NCBI GenBank assembly: GCA_001632425.1
Contig: KV425557.1
Coordinates: forward strand, 1 to 64,000
Direction: 5' to 3'
Length of the DNA stretch: 64,000 nucleotides
Source: Neolentinus lepideus HHB14362 ss-1
Taxonomy: Eukaryota > Basidiomycota > Agaricomycetes > Gloeophyllales > Gloeophyllaceae
Part shown: piece by piece, positions 9,987 to 22,104 of the stretch
Layout of the letters: every line of letters begins with the position of its first letter
Numbering within the stretch: the first letter of the stretch is position 1
Notes under the pieces: model-generated
Told to the model about the DNA's origin: nothing
The model's input: the letters and a program-made list of their open reading frames with translations, nothing else
The model's database searches: none
Position numbers and translations under genes: made by a program

Positions 9987-10734
9987 GGAACCGGGTGACT
10001 TCCGGTGGGACCGACTCTTCCCATCACCTTCTTGCCGTTTGGGGCAGTCGCTGATCTTGGAGATCATCAGATCTCGCTGACTAATCCGTGTGAACTTTGG
10101 GCACACTGGCTAGCCAACTATGCGGCAGCCAATGAGTCGCCGGAAATCCTAAACGGCGCGGTGCAACAAAACAAAAACCAAAAACGAACCGCGGCCAATC
10201 CGCCGACGGTACATGACTCGTGTACTCAGGACTTTTATTACTTGAACAACGTTGACAAAGACTGTCTACAGGGCGACTTGTCTCCGCCAGATAAATTAAG
10301 TGTTATTTACTATCATTGGACTGTCCAACCCCTTAATACACCGTCCACACTGAACGAAAAATTTGGAACCACCACAAATACCCAGATATAGACTAAGATA
10401 TACTGTTCACGAAGTAAAATCAAAGGATAACTTGTCTGGTACGGATTGCTAGTCGAGATACCTATGCCTCGATAACGATCGGAGCATGTAAGTAGGAGAT
10501 CCCTCTGGTATAAGCCTATAAGGAGTATGGACCTCAGATTCAACTACTCTACAATATACTCCACTATGATATAATGGAACCTGAATGAGTCAGAATAATA
10601 CCAAGGTCCAAGGTACAAAGTGGATTAAGTGGAGAATTACGACATAACTACGAAAAAGGGAATATGGGAAATACAAACAAATATACTGCTCTACACCTAG
10701 CTAGTGCCACGCGTTAGGCGTATCCCGGCCCGCT
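9987..10734. other. Intergenic, no gene seen
   Basis: The stretch contains A-rich sequence and several short frames without splice support. It serves as upstream sequence of the hydrolase gene that begins near 10735. Confidence 0.5.
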
Positions 10735-12328
10735 ATGTTACCTCTGAACATGTCCCATCCCACCATTAATGTGATACGGAGGGTGCACCTAGCATCGCAG
10801 TGCGACGCAACGCAATTGTTTGATGTGTTCTGTACCGATGGCAAAGTTACCGACATCCGAAACAGCGGCCAACTTGAGGAACATACCAGTGGCAGTAGCG
10901 CTCGCGAACTCGATGCCGGAGGCAAAGGCATCCTCCTACCGTCGTATGTCTTCCCAGTCCCAAATACGTTAATCTGTCACTCTTGATGGCGCAAAAGTCT
11001 ATGCCATTCGCATATCCACCTGGACAAATGTTTCCTCTTAGATATGTGCGATGAACTCGTTTCAGGGTGCGTCTCGATTGGAATTGTTCTTTACTGAGTG
11101 GATCAGCACTGAGCGAAGATGCAGTAGTTTTGCGGAAGCTCTCCGGGTAACCTCCAAAACGAAGTCGCGCTTCGCTTCGGGCCCAGACGATCTATATGCT
11201 CGTGGAAGTCGCCTAATTCTAGAGAGCGTCCAAGCTGGTGTGACGAGCATGAGAGCTCATGTCGAAGTGGACCTGACAGTAGGAATGTCCTGTGTAGAGG
11301 CGGGACTACGACTGAAGAACAACTTCAAGAATATTTGCGACGTGCAGCTCGCTGGTAAGTCCTTCTAAGGCCTATCTGCGAGCGCATCTTCTATGCCTGA
11401 CACTCGGAGAGTATTTGCCCAAGATCCCTTGTACCTTCGTGAAGAATCGGAGCCATCGGATAATTATACCCTTCTGAAAGCAGCAGCCGCGACGTACGGT
11501 GTATCAGCGATTGGTTCCGCGCCGTATGTTGAGCCTTCGTTCGAACAGGCCAAGAACAATATCATACACGTACTCGATCTCGCCGAGGCGCACAACCTTC
11601 ATGTCGACTTCCACCTGGACTACAATGCTGATCCTTCTTCGGAACCCCTCATCTACTTTCTCATAGATCAACTACACGCTCGTTCCTGGGCCGATCGCAT
11701 TAAAGAAGGCTTGCGTGCTCACGTCACAATTGGTCATGCGACTCGCCTGTCCCTTTTCAGTTCCCAGGAATGGGAAGAACTGGTGAAGTCTATAGGCGAT
11801 TTGCCCATATCATTCGTAGCTCTTCCACAAAGCGACCTCTACATGATAAGAGGATACAAATATGTGCCGCCCGGACTTGGACCTCACAGGTACACATTGC
11901 GTGTACCGCAGCTCAAGCGCATGTTTGGGTTAGACATTGCTATGAGCGTCAACAATGTCGAAAACGCGTTCACGCCTCAAGGACCCGTCGACCCCCTTGC
12001 GCTTTGCCCTCTAGGTGTTGCTACATACCAGGCCGGGACCACAGCGGACTGCATTTCTTTGTTGGCAAGTACAGTGTTTCTTACTTATGTTGTCCATTAC
12101 TAAGGCTATGCTTAGGAGGCCGTAACTTGCGGATCGAAGCGCGCGATCGGGAAAATGAACGCGCCAGAACGTCTTTCACTGGCTGTAGGTGATCCTGCCG
12201 ATTTTGTTCTTGTGCATGGCAACAACTCGGTGCAATCTACGGCTCTTAACCCCGGCTGGGAAAGGACGACTATCAAGGGCGGTGTAGTTGTTGCTTCTAG
12301 ACGAGCTGATATGTGGATATTGAGGTGA
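10735..12328 (+). CDS. Cytosine-deaminase-like metal-dependent hydrolase
   Basis: Exons 10735-10943, 10998-11066, 11125-11354, 11412-12073 and 12116-12328 join in frame to about 460 aa, the usual length for this fungal amidohydrolase family. The metal-binding HxH appears as HSHIHLDKC early in the protein. Later parts carry MRAHVEVD, VDFHLDYN (third metal histidine), TIGHATRL (fourth histidine), and SVNNVENAF with a conserved serine/asparagine region near the C-terminal metal site. Family members such as bacterial CodA hydrolyse an exocyclic amine or ring amide of a heterocycle using Zn or Fe; the true substrate here is unknown. ATG at 10750 is an alternative start. The gene stands alone between two long non-coding stretches. 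Confidence 0.85.
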
Positions 12329-13379
12329 GCAGAAACTCGAACAAGCTTAGACAAGATCTGGGCTACGGCTTCTTATCTATGTCTTGCCATACGTTGATGG
12401 GATCGCCTTCTGCGTTCGTACCGGTCATTTATCAAGTCTTTACTTCCCTTCAACTATCTCGGGTAGTCACCTACCCTGGTGCATACTAGGTAACGCGAGT
12501 TAGACGTTGCTGCATAGCCTGCCGGCAAACAGGCAATCTGATCTGCGAGTTTTGGCACTGTATACCCCGAATCAACGTCTATCGAATCCTTTCAGAGTGT
12601 CCTGCTTTTTTCCCTTGAGTTCTTTTATCTTCCGCCGGTGCTCGCCACATGTGCAAGCTGCGTAGGATTGAGATGCAGGCTGCTCCTTGTATCGTATGCC
12701 ATAGTAATCGACGTCAAACTAGGACGCAGCCACGGTACAGACAGGTCTTGTTGTGTCGAAGCGTGTCTGTTTCCTTTAGTGTCCTGAGCTCAGCTTCTGG
12801 CAGAACTGCTGGCAATATAGGCTCACGGAACGCAGACTGAGATATTGACGTCAACTATGCTGGAACTTTGATTCAGACGGGCTGCCTTCGAGTTGCTTCA
12901 CATCCGTTAGAGTGTCTTGCCTTCATATCTGATGATTGGTCACTGATCATGCGTAGCGCAGCCCGATATACGACAGACCTGCCGAGGCAGGGGCGATCAT
13001 CACCGACCAGGACGTTGACGCAAGCGAATGAGAGAATGCATGATCAGTGTATTATTTTCAATCAAGGACTTGAGCACTGTCTCCTGTAGTTCTGCGTAGT
13101 TTATACGGAACTGATGACTGTATAATGTTCGGGACTGAGTATAACAGGATGCAGATATCGAATGGCTCCTTCTAGAAGATGCGAGAGCGATATGTGGCAC
13201 AGCGAACGTTAGCAGGAGACAAATGCAGTCAGCTCGGAGATGGAAAGAGATGGGCAGCCGGCGCGTGGCCACCGGCCTCAAAAACTTTATCTCATCGACT
13301 CTTTTAGCGCCAGTCTCCACTCAGCCACCTTCATCTTTCTTTCCTTAAGTTTCTCTTGTCCTCCTCCTAGACTCTCATC
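12329..13379. other. Intergenic, about 1 kb, no gene seen
   Basis: Only short frames occur. The last 100 bp before 13380 are C/T-rich, as is common ahead of highly expressed fungal genes. Confidence 0.5.
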
Positions 13380-14496
13380 ATGACTGAGCAACAGACCGTT
13401 CCTACCTTCAAGCTTGTTCTTGGTAAGCGATCTCGTGTCCGACGCGTCCCCTCAAGACTCCGTGACTGACCAAAGTTCGTCTTTATCCTCGATCGATACG
13501 CTGGCTTCCCGATTCTATTCAACGCGTTTCGCCCTCCTTTCTGGGGCTCTGCTCGTGTTCACCGCGATATCTGATGATCCTCCGTAGTTGGTGACGGTGG
13601 TACTGGAAAGACGACCTTCGTAAAGGTGAGACGCTCGCGCGGCTTGCACGCGATCGAGTGCTGATCTGAACTATCGTGCAGCGTCACTTGACTGGCGAGT
13701 TCGAGAAGAAGTACATTGGTACGTTTGCATCTATTGGATGTACTCTGCTGTTGCCAAACTTTGGTGGTTTTGTGCGCCTTCACTCACCCTCTACCCTCCA
13801 AAAGCCACTTTGGGTGTTGAGGTCCACCCCTTAACCTTCTCGACAAACTTCGGTACCATCTGCTTCAATGTGTGGGATACTGCTGGCCAGGAGAAGTTTG
13901 GTGGTCTCCGTGATGGTTATTACATTCAGGGCCAGTGCGGTATCATTATGTTCGACGTCACCTCCCGTATCACGTACAAGAGCGTGCCGAACTGGCATCG
14001 TGACTTAGAGCGGGTTTGTGAGAACATCCCCATCGTGCTGTGTGGCAACAAGGTCGATGTGAAGGTATGCAACGGTGCCACCCTCGAATCACTCATTTGC
14101 CCAAAGTATGTCTTAGGAGCGGAAAGTTAAGACTGCTCACGTAACCTTCCACCGGAAGAAGAACCTACAATATTTCGAGATCTCGGCGAAATCGAACTAC
14201 AACTTCGAAAAGCCATTCCTCTGGCTCGCCAGAAAATTGGTTGGGTGAGCGGTGTCCCGTTATCTACCTGTGGCGTTTTGGTAATGTCATAAATCTAGCA
14301 ACCCCTCGCTTGAGTTCGTGGCTGCACCTGCACTCAAACCTGCTGAAGTGGAGGTGGATGCTGCTCTCATGGAGCAGTACAACAGGGAGTTGGCACAGGT
14401 AAGTCAAGTTGACTTCTCTGCTAATTGTAGATCGTCTCACTTAGAATTTGCTAGGCCGAAGCAGTGCCGTTGCCCGAGGAGGACGAAGACTTGTAA
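13380..14496 (+). CDS. GSP1: GTP-binding nuclear protein Ran (Gsp1/Spi1)
   Basis: Seven exons (13380-13422, 13588-13625, 13682-13718, 13805-14064, 14117-14244, 14299-14398, 14455-14496) encode about 215 aa, the normal Ran length. All GTPase motifs are visible: P-loop GDGGTGKT, switch I region VEVHPL, switch [18 protein letters not shown], and EISAKS. The acidic C-terminal tail ends EEDEDL, matching the DEDDDL-type end that closes Ran and contacts RanBP1. Ran drives nuclear import and export with importins and helps spindle and envelope assembly. The early exons are very small, so splicing of the 5' part is needed before any P-loop is made. Confidence 0.97.
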
Positions 14497-14847
14497 TCAT
14501 CACGTTCTATTTTCCTGGTTCTCGTCTCGCTGTCTGACTTCTGTGACACTACATCCATTGTTTCAAATATGAAGAAGGCACAGTCGGTCCCGCTATATCA
14601 TCCTTCTCGTTACTCGTGCTGTTCCGTCTTATATCAGTAATCCGCATCGAAATGTCTATGTATGTTTTCATGAACGTATGCAAGCTTGTCACATGTTGTT
14701 ACGTCGCCGACCGGACCGAAGACGCGCACGAACTGAGCTCCTTGCGAATAAGTACACAGGATGGAACGATGCATATATACAACATGGCAACATAGGGTAG
14801 TCACATATTAGAGGTACAACTACAACACTCCTGGGTCTAAGATGAAA

Positions 14848-15045
14848 TCAATAGCGTATCTCAGGAACGGACCAACATTTGAACAAATTCTTATCCTTCA
14901 ATGCGAACCTTAGCGTGTCATATTCGAACCTGGTGATCTGTTCTTTCACCAGGACACCCAGGATCTCCTTGCGTCTACTCGTGGACCAGCTGGCTAGACC
15001 CCCGGAGGTGAGCCTGAGTCCTAATGCCACATTCATCGAATACAA
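14848..15045 (-). CDS. Possible 3' exon of an unrecognised minus-strand gene
   Basis: The frame reads through RRKEILGVLVKEQITRFEY and then LRFALKDKNLFKCW before a TGA at 14848. The amphipathic, charged composition looks like true protein, but the opposite strand is also open here and no upstream exon on the minus strand could be joined convincingly. It may be a decayed gene. Confidence 0.2.
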   Translation of the reverse strand: MYSMNVALGLRLTSGGLASWSTSRRKEILGVLVKEQITRFEYDTLRFALKDKNLFKCWSVPEIRY

Positions 15046-16048
15046 CTATCTTGTCATTAATTTTTTTTTTTTTGGTGGAGCGTTTGGGCAAGCGCCCGGC
15101 TTCCGACAGTCGACAACAATCGCCTTCGTTAGCCCGCTGGATTGCCCGACTCTTCAGTCAGCCTTGTTCTTTTTCTGTCACCGCGGGGAAATGCATTTAC
15201 GCACGCGGTGTGGGACTCAATACCGTAGCCTTTGTATACCGAGATCGCATGCCACCTCCATACTTACCTTTACCCTACTCCTTCTGCTGTCTCGAGCGGC
15301 TGTATACCCACTAAAACCCCGCCTTCCCTCTCCCAAACGGGGGGAGTTCATCCTCCTCCAAGAGTAGACCAGACCATGCCTGCCGTACTCACCCAGGAGA
15401 AATCGCTTTTTTACCATATTTCTTCCTATTTGTGATGCGGCAGTCTAGGTTCAGTCTCTTGATGGAGGATCGAACGTGGTTGGAGGTGAAGCTGTTTTGA
15501 CCTCATTCTCAACCACAGTTTCGGAGTGTATACCAAGGTCAGGATGAAACTGAGACCTGCGCATTGGGCGGAGACCAGACCCCTTTTTTCTGACTTTCGT
15601 TGATGGAGCATACTTAGGCAAACAAAGGGGACTTCTCGGTTTGGACCACTGCGGCACGATCGACCTGCCGCAACGTCGGAAGCTGCACCAGTGGGTCCCC
15701 CTGGCTTCGGAGATGAGTTCTCCTTGAGCATGCCGCATCAGCAGGGAACTACGGACGAACAAAGACTAAAATCACACTTGCTGTTTTCTGAGGAAGACAG
15801 CAGTAGAATCTTCCTAGTGGTACGCAGGCGGCGGTTCTCGTAATTCAGATGTGTGCATGTCCATAAGACGGAGCGGTTAGGCGTCCACATGTCTGTGAAA
15901 GATCGGGAACCTGCAGTGGAGCATGCCTGACCCAAGGAGTCTGTTCAGCATTAGTCTGTCATGCTGGTGTGAGACAGACTTGTAAAGCGAATTTCTTCCA
16001 TTTCATAGGGTCTACCGTCTTGTTCACTGATCCCAACTGTCAGATCCA

Positions 16049-16707
16049 GATAACAGGACGCTAGACTCTTGGAGATCGGTCTAATGGGTCAAGTCAATCG
16101 GGGTATTCTCAAGTTGAGAGTGGGAGTGCGTCTTTGTGTGTACTCACGTGCAGCTCATTATACAATTTCTTGTCTCTTGATTCCATTGTGAAGTTAAGGG
16201 CTTCTCTGATGTGTCCCCTGGGCTTCGGTATACTTAAGAGTTTCTTGGATTGAGGTCTGCGATGTCATGGAGGAGCTATAGATAACTGTTAGATATGTTC
16301 GAAGAACATTCAACATTAATCAGCGTTATCTTGGCTTCCGTCGGATTGCCCTAGGATATTCTCGACACACCCGTGAGGACTCTTGGCCCAAGGACGGTAC
16401 TATCATCTCTATCGGGTGGCGCTTCCTAGCTAAGTTTAAAGCACTCCACGCTATTTTGAGACGACAGACATCTTACTGTGCATGTAAGTCAATAGCGGGC
16501 TGTCTTCATCGTATATGAAGACCCGACGTTCTTTCGCATTGTAGAGACACTGTATCCGACCCGCTGAGACTACCACTTGGCAGGTTACACCCCGCAACAA
16601 CTCGATTCGATGACTCGGATGTGGTGGGTCGACTGGAGCACCGTCTGGGAACTGTTGATGTCGGACACGAATCTACTAGCAGGTGATAACGTCAATGTAG
16701 AAGATAA
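16049..16707 (+). promoter_or_regulatory. GATAA cluster upstream of the urea transporter
   Basis: GATAA occurs at 16049-16053, 16281-16285, 16685-16689 and 16703-16707, with TTATC at 16326-16330. GATA factors of the AreA/Gln3 type bind such sites and switch on nitrogen-scavenging genes, including urea permeases, when good nitrogen sources are lacking. The sites are short and could arise by chance. Confidence 0.35.
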
Positions 16708-16845
16708 GGAAGACCCTGCACCAATGCTGTCACGGCATAGTTGTATATATTTCCACCGGCGCCAGTATTCTGTGACTCGGACGAAGGCCCCTCCTAGTCT
16801 GTCGCGAAGCTGAAGTTGCTGAATCTCAGGCCCATACAACAAGCC

Positions 16846-18991
16846 ATGTCTGAGGTCACCGCAATCTTACCTCAGGCGGTTGGGTATGGCGTCGTGCTGG
16901 GCGTCGGTTTCTTCTTCGCAGCCTTCATGGCTATTCTGGCCCAGGTTCAGAACCGATATACCCAGTACTCTACGAAGACATCCGAGGAATTCAACACGGC
17001 TTCTCGTAGTGTCAAACCGGGTCTTATTGCAAGTGGTATAGTGTCTGCATGGACCTGGGCTGCGACCTTGCTCCAATCCTGTACTGTTGCATACGAATAC
17101 GGGGTATCAGGACCATTTTGGTACGCTAGTGGGGCAACCGTGCAGATCCTGCTCTTTGCCATCCTGGGTGTCAAAGTGAAGCAGAACGCGCCCCGATGTC
17201 ATACATACCTCGAAATCATCTATACGCGTTATGGGTCCACGGCTCACTGGGTGTTCATGACCTTTGCATTTATCACGAATATCCTCGTTGGATCGCAACT
17301 GCTTCTGGGCGGCAGTGCAGTTGTGACGGCCTTGACGGGCATGAATGTGTACGCTGCAGTATGGCTCATACCTGTCGGAGTCACAGTGTACGTCGTCCTC
17401 GGTGGTCTGAGAGCGACATTTTTGTGTGATTACACGCACACATTCATTCTAATGATCGGTTGAGTGCTCTATCTTGGACGAGTCGAACTTGATAATTGCT
17501 AACGTCGTTTCACCAGTCATGCTCTACTTCATATTCGAGGTCTATGCTTCTTCGCCTCTCATCGGGTCTCCTCGCGAGATGTACAACCTTCTGAAAACCG
17601 CAGCGACCCAGAGGCCAGTCGTAGGCAACAAAGACGGCTCTTACATGACACTGAAGTCGAATTATGCATTGATATTTGGGGTTATCCAACTCTGCTCCGG
17701 ATCGGGAACTGTTTTCTTGGACCAAGGATACTGGCAGCGGGCCATCGCATCTCGTCCTTCCACTGCAGTCCGAGCATACTTGTTGGGAGGACTTGCGTGG
17801 TATGCTATCCCGTTCGCTTTCGCCACCACTATGGGCCTAGCCGCAGTGGCGCTCACGGGCCATCCAAGCTTCCCTACATATCCTAATCCGCTGACCCCAA
17901 GTCAAATCAGTGCGGGCTTGGCAGCGCCGACTGCTGCTGTCGCATTGCTTGGGAAAAGCGGGGCTGCAGCTCTCCTGATCATTCTTTTCATGGCGGTCAC
18001 TTCTGCCGCGAGCTCGGAAATGATTGCCACTAGCTCTATACTCACCTTTGACGTCTACAAGCTGCATTTTCGCCCTGATGCACCGCCATCTTCGATGATC
18101 AGAGTTTCGCACATCATGATCGTCGTGTTCGCGTTTGTCATGGCAATCATGGCATCTGTTTGGCAAGCGGTTGGGATCGACTTGGGTTGGTTGTTTTTGT
18201 TCATGGGTGTGGTGATCGGAGGTGCAGTAGTTCCCGTTGCTTTGACGATATGCTGGAAGAAGCAGACGAAGGTAGCCGCTATAACAGGCGCAATTGTTGG
18301 ATGTGCCGCTGGGCTCTTCGCTTGGCTCCTCACAGCTGCGATGACTAATGGTGGTGTCCTTTCTGTGGCAACGACTGGTCAGGAGTATGCATCAGTTGCA
18401 GGATGTCTTGCTTCCATATGCGTGGGGGCTATATGCACCGTTAGCATTTCCCTCTGGAATCCGGACGATTTCGACTGGGAGATAACTCGAGCCATCAACA
18501 GGGCATCTCAGGAGAATCCGAGCTCGTTATCTTCTACGAATGAGGAGAATGAGAGGGGTAGTGAGTTGCAGGAAAAGGAGAAGCAGGCGACGAACGTTCA
18601 AGTACGGGAAGCACGGACACAGGGTGCGGACAATGCGCCACTACCTGGCCTCAAGTTTGCCAAAGACGAACATCCCGATATGCTAAAGAGCGCTTTGAAG
18701 TTCGCGATCATCGGAAGCTTTTCGTTGGTCGCTGTGATGGATATCATCGTGCCTCTTCCCATGTTCTTCTCCCAGTACACGTTTTCCGTCAAGTTCTTCA
18801 CTGCCTGGGTGGTTATCGGGATTATCTGGACCTTCTGTTCGGCATTCATCTGCATCTTCCTTCCCCTTCTCGAGTCACGCAATGCCCTCTTCGAAGTTGG
18901 GAGCGGTCTCATCAGGGATATATTCACTGGTGGCAAAGATTTCCATAAGCGGAAGGCGATTGCAGCGTCGAGGTCGAAGGAAGATGCATGA
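16846..18991 (+). CDS. DUR3: DUR3-type urea/polyamine:proton (sodium:solute family) symporter
   Basis: Two exons, 16846-17458 and 17517-18991, give about 695 aa, the usual DUR3 length. The protein has about 15 hydrophobic segments. Diagnostic stretches include VLGVGFFFAAFMAI, SAWTWAATLLQSCTVAYEYG and GPFWYASGATVQI near the start, PVVGNKDGSYMTLKS and GTVFLDQGYWQRAIASRP in the middle (the latter two are hallmark DUR3 segments), and MAVTSAASSEMIATSSI. A long hydrophilic cytosolic loop of Glu/Lys-rich sequence sits before the last two membrane segments. Known members take up urea (and in yeast polyamines) across the plasma membrane. A cluster of GATAA sites upstream suggests control by nitrogen supply. 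Confidence 0.93.
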
Positions 18992-20160
18992 GGAAGCCGC
19001 GGACGAGGAAGATCAAATGTATCCTGTCGTCATGTACATTTTTTACGCTGTATCGAATAGAGCTAAACGTTATTGAACCTTATAGAGGCCGTCTTTGCTA
19101 CAATTTGTTATGTTACCCGGGCGTGAGCACCATGCCCTGTTGATGCTCTGCGCAAGCCGGTGATAGGATCAGAGCTCTATACAGTAAGTAAACCTATCGC
19201 GTTCGAAACCACTAATTTCGGTCGCATGTTTGGCACGTCGCTTTTGGCCTTCCAGCTGTGAAAAAATATCATTCTTGGGCAGGACTACACGGTTGAACTG
19301 TGCATTGTCGACACCCTCTTCGTCGAGAGGAGCACGCACGGGAGTCACCGCAGGTCGCCGGTTGCAACCAGTATGCTAAGCATCTCTAAGAGAAAATGAA
19401 GTTATCCCTGCATGTACAAATGGACTCGACCAAGCAGTCGGCAAATGCGTTCAATATCAAGGGCAAACAAGGTGAATACATGATTAACATGTCAAGGGCC
19501 CTGAAGATTTAGGATAGGAAGTGCCATGACCGCCATGATCAGACTGCGACGCATGCGATATGTCTCACTGCTATGTGTCGCGGGAGTGTGCCAGTCATAG
19601 AAATTCGCTCTCGTCTTTTTTTACTTGAGCGCAACCACAACTGTCTAACTTCAAGGAAAGGAATGCGGCTGTGCCAGAAAGCAGACCGCAGATTGGGAGA
19701 ACTATTGAGAAGATTCGAATCAGCGCGGCTACCTGGGAAGTACCTACCAACCATAGTCCATTTTAATCTAGAAGTGGGGTCCAGGTTCTAGTTCGCGTCT
19801 TTACATCAATTCCTGCTGTAATGCTCGTGAGATACGTCCCATGATTGTCTGAGGACTTCGGGTTTAAGCTTGAAGCTTCAGCACTAGCAGTAGTGGATCA
19901 ATATCCGAGTGTGGTGATAGTAATTCAAGAAGAGTTCATGACTGTGTGGCGATATATGGGCAATTGTATAACACCTGTTTTTCTTTTGGCCATAGGCAAT
20001 TGTCAGTGTACCAAGTTGGTGCGCAGTTGATCCGTACACGTGCTTTGATCCGTTACACTTACTTTGATCCGCTTCGATGTGGGGACCGAACCGGCCCACC
20101 TGACAATAATTATCGCCACTGCAGCGCTGCATCTGCTAGACTCACCGACCTTTCAACAGA
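18992..20160. other. Intergenic, about 1.2 kb, no gene seen
   Basis: Only scattered short frames on both strands. Confidence 0.5.
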
Positions 20161-21933
20161 ATGTCAATATCACAGCATCCCATGATGGCGAACGCCCCCG
20201 ACGTTAACTCGGTATCTTCAATAGTGCCAGCGCAAGATGCGTCCCTTTTTACGAGCATTATTGGTGACAAGTATGTGCTCCCAAGGGGTTCCATGGATTG
20301 CTATTCATAAGAATGACACAAGCCTAGCCCTTATTTCCAGGCCGGGTTTGGTTTAATGGTGAGTATCCGTAATCCCTAGTCATGTGGGTCATCGCTCTTT
20401 TCCTTGGGTTACTATGTATCCTTAGGGTGTGGGCGTAGGTCTGACCGCGCTACGACAAGGAGCTATGCTGGCATCTATGGCACTTCGTCGCCGTATGCTA
20501 GTAGAGTTGGAAATTAACAATAAAGATCGGGCTTATGAGTGGTTCCTTGCGTGGATGGCTCACCAGACTCACACGACTTCAGCATCATCTCGAGGCCGAG
20601 GCAGAAGTATAATAAACCCTAGGCGGTGGATGGCGAGCCATCAGTTGAGCGTTGAAACCATGTACGAACAAAGGAAGAACGGCAGCTCGTCGGTCCTTTT
20701 TAAACTGGTTGCGGGTCCAGGAATGCATTGGTTCAAGTACCACGGTGCTTGGATGCAGGTGTGTGGCAACTGAGTCCCGTCACGTATGCCTATCAGACTT
20801 ACACCGATACTACAGGTAAAACGAGAGCGTGAAACACGGTCTATGCAAATGATGTCAGGCGTCCCTTGGGAGACAATCACTCTCACCACTCTGTCCCGGG
20901 ATCGTATTCTATTCCCGCAGCTGCTGCAAGAAGCGAGGGATTTGGCGATGAAAGGACAGGAGGGAAAGCTCGTTATTCATACAGCTTGGGGTATTGAGTG
21001 GAAACCCTTTGGGCAACCCAGACGCAAACGGCCCCTTGGAAGCGTCGTCTTGGAGCACGGCGTTGCAGAAACGATTCATCGTGATCTGACATCCTTCTTA
21101 GAGAGACGGCGGTGGTACGCTGATCGAGGTAACATCTACGTTTTGTACGTCCGCGAGCAATGGCTGACTCTTTGTTCATGACTAGGCATACCTTATCGTC
21201 GAGGATATCTGTTATATGGCCCACCAGGATCAGGAAAGACGTCGTTCATTCAGGCTCTTGCAGGCTCTTTGTCATATGATATCTGCGTTCTCAATCTATC
21301 CGAGCGTGGCTTGACGGATGACAAACTAAATCATCTTCTGTCGAACGTCCCCGAACGAAGCTTTATCCTGATCGAGGACGTGGACGCTGCCTTCAACAAA
21401 CGTGTAAAGACCAGCGAAGATGGGTAAGTTTCTCTCTTGCTCTAAGTAATGCTATCCCGTGCAACTGACTCGTACCCGCCTCCAGATACCAGTCGTCGGT
21501 GACGTTCTCCGGCTTTCTCAATGTCTTGGATGGCGTTGCGTCGGGTGAAGAGCGCATCATTTTCATGACCACCAATCACATCGAAAGGCTGGACCCAGCG
21601 CTTATCCGTCCCGGGCGTGTCGACTTGGCCCTTCTCGTAGACGACGCAAGTCCTGCCCAGGCAAAGGCACTTTTCAGGCAATTCTACGGAGGAGAAGATG
21701 TCCAGCATGTTGCTGGCATGAATCACGATGAGCTGGAAGACCTGGCGCAGATGCTCGAACATATTGTGAAGGCTGAGTTGAAAGCAGGCAGACGGGTGAG
21801 TATGGCCGCCTTGCAGGGCCTGTTCATAAGGGCTGGTCCCAAGGAGGCCATTGAGCGGTGTACAGAACTGTTTGTTGTAAGACGAACAGCCTCATCTTCA
21901 GATCAGGAAGTTCTAGATGGGTTCGTTGTCTAG
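20161..21933 (+). CDS. BCS1: Mitochondrial chaperone BCS1 (AAA ATPase)
   Basis: Exons 20161-20270, 20328-20358, 20426-20758, 20816-21128, 21186-21423 and 21486-21933 join in frame (about 490 aa). Exon 2 is only 31 nt, and its acceptor at 20326 is required to keep the frame. The protein shows a single N-terminal membrane span ([18 protein letters not shown]), the BCS1-specific domain ([15 protein letters not shown]), Walker A GPPGSGKT, Walker [12 protein letters not shown], sensor MTTNH, and the arginine-finger region [11 protein letters not shown]1 sits in the mitochondrial inner membrane and moves the folded Rieske Fe-S protein across it for complex III assembly. Fungi often carry several BCS1-like copies, so this may be a paralogue. 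Confidence 0.92.
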
Positions 21934-22104
21934 TAATCACATAGCATACCGCTTGCTGCGATTGCAGGAATTCAGGGGAGAGAATGAAAATGTTAGCTAT
22001 TTGAGACAATGGGTGAACCTGTTCACGTGGAAGAAAATAATGACACAAGGCGGTGTGACACGAAACCGGTACAGCACGGGAATATAAGTACGGGGATATC
22101 AGCA

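Larger units (their letters stand above)
14497..16845. other. Long non-coding stretch between Ran and the urea transporter
   Basis: No gene could be assembled. A T-run lies at 15060-15073. A minus-strand frame at 14848-15045 has protein-like composition and is listed separately. The last 800 bp upstream of 16846 contain several GATAA words, also listed separately. Confidence 0.45.

Noticed and set aside
10011..10150. Possible second hAT-type element next to the first, based on similar CCAAT and CGCTGA words
   Set aside because: No matching inverted ends or target duplication could be found.
15060..15073. Run of T as a possible retroposon poly(A) tail on the minus strand
   Set aside because: No target-site duplication or element body could be seen around it.
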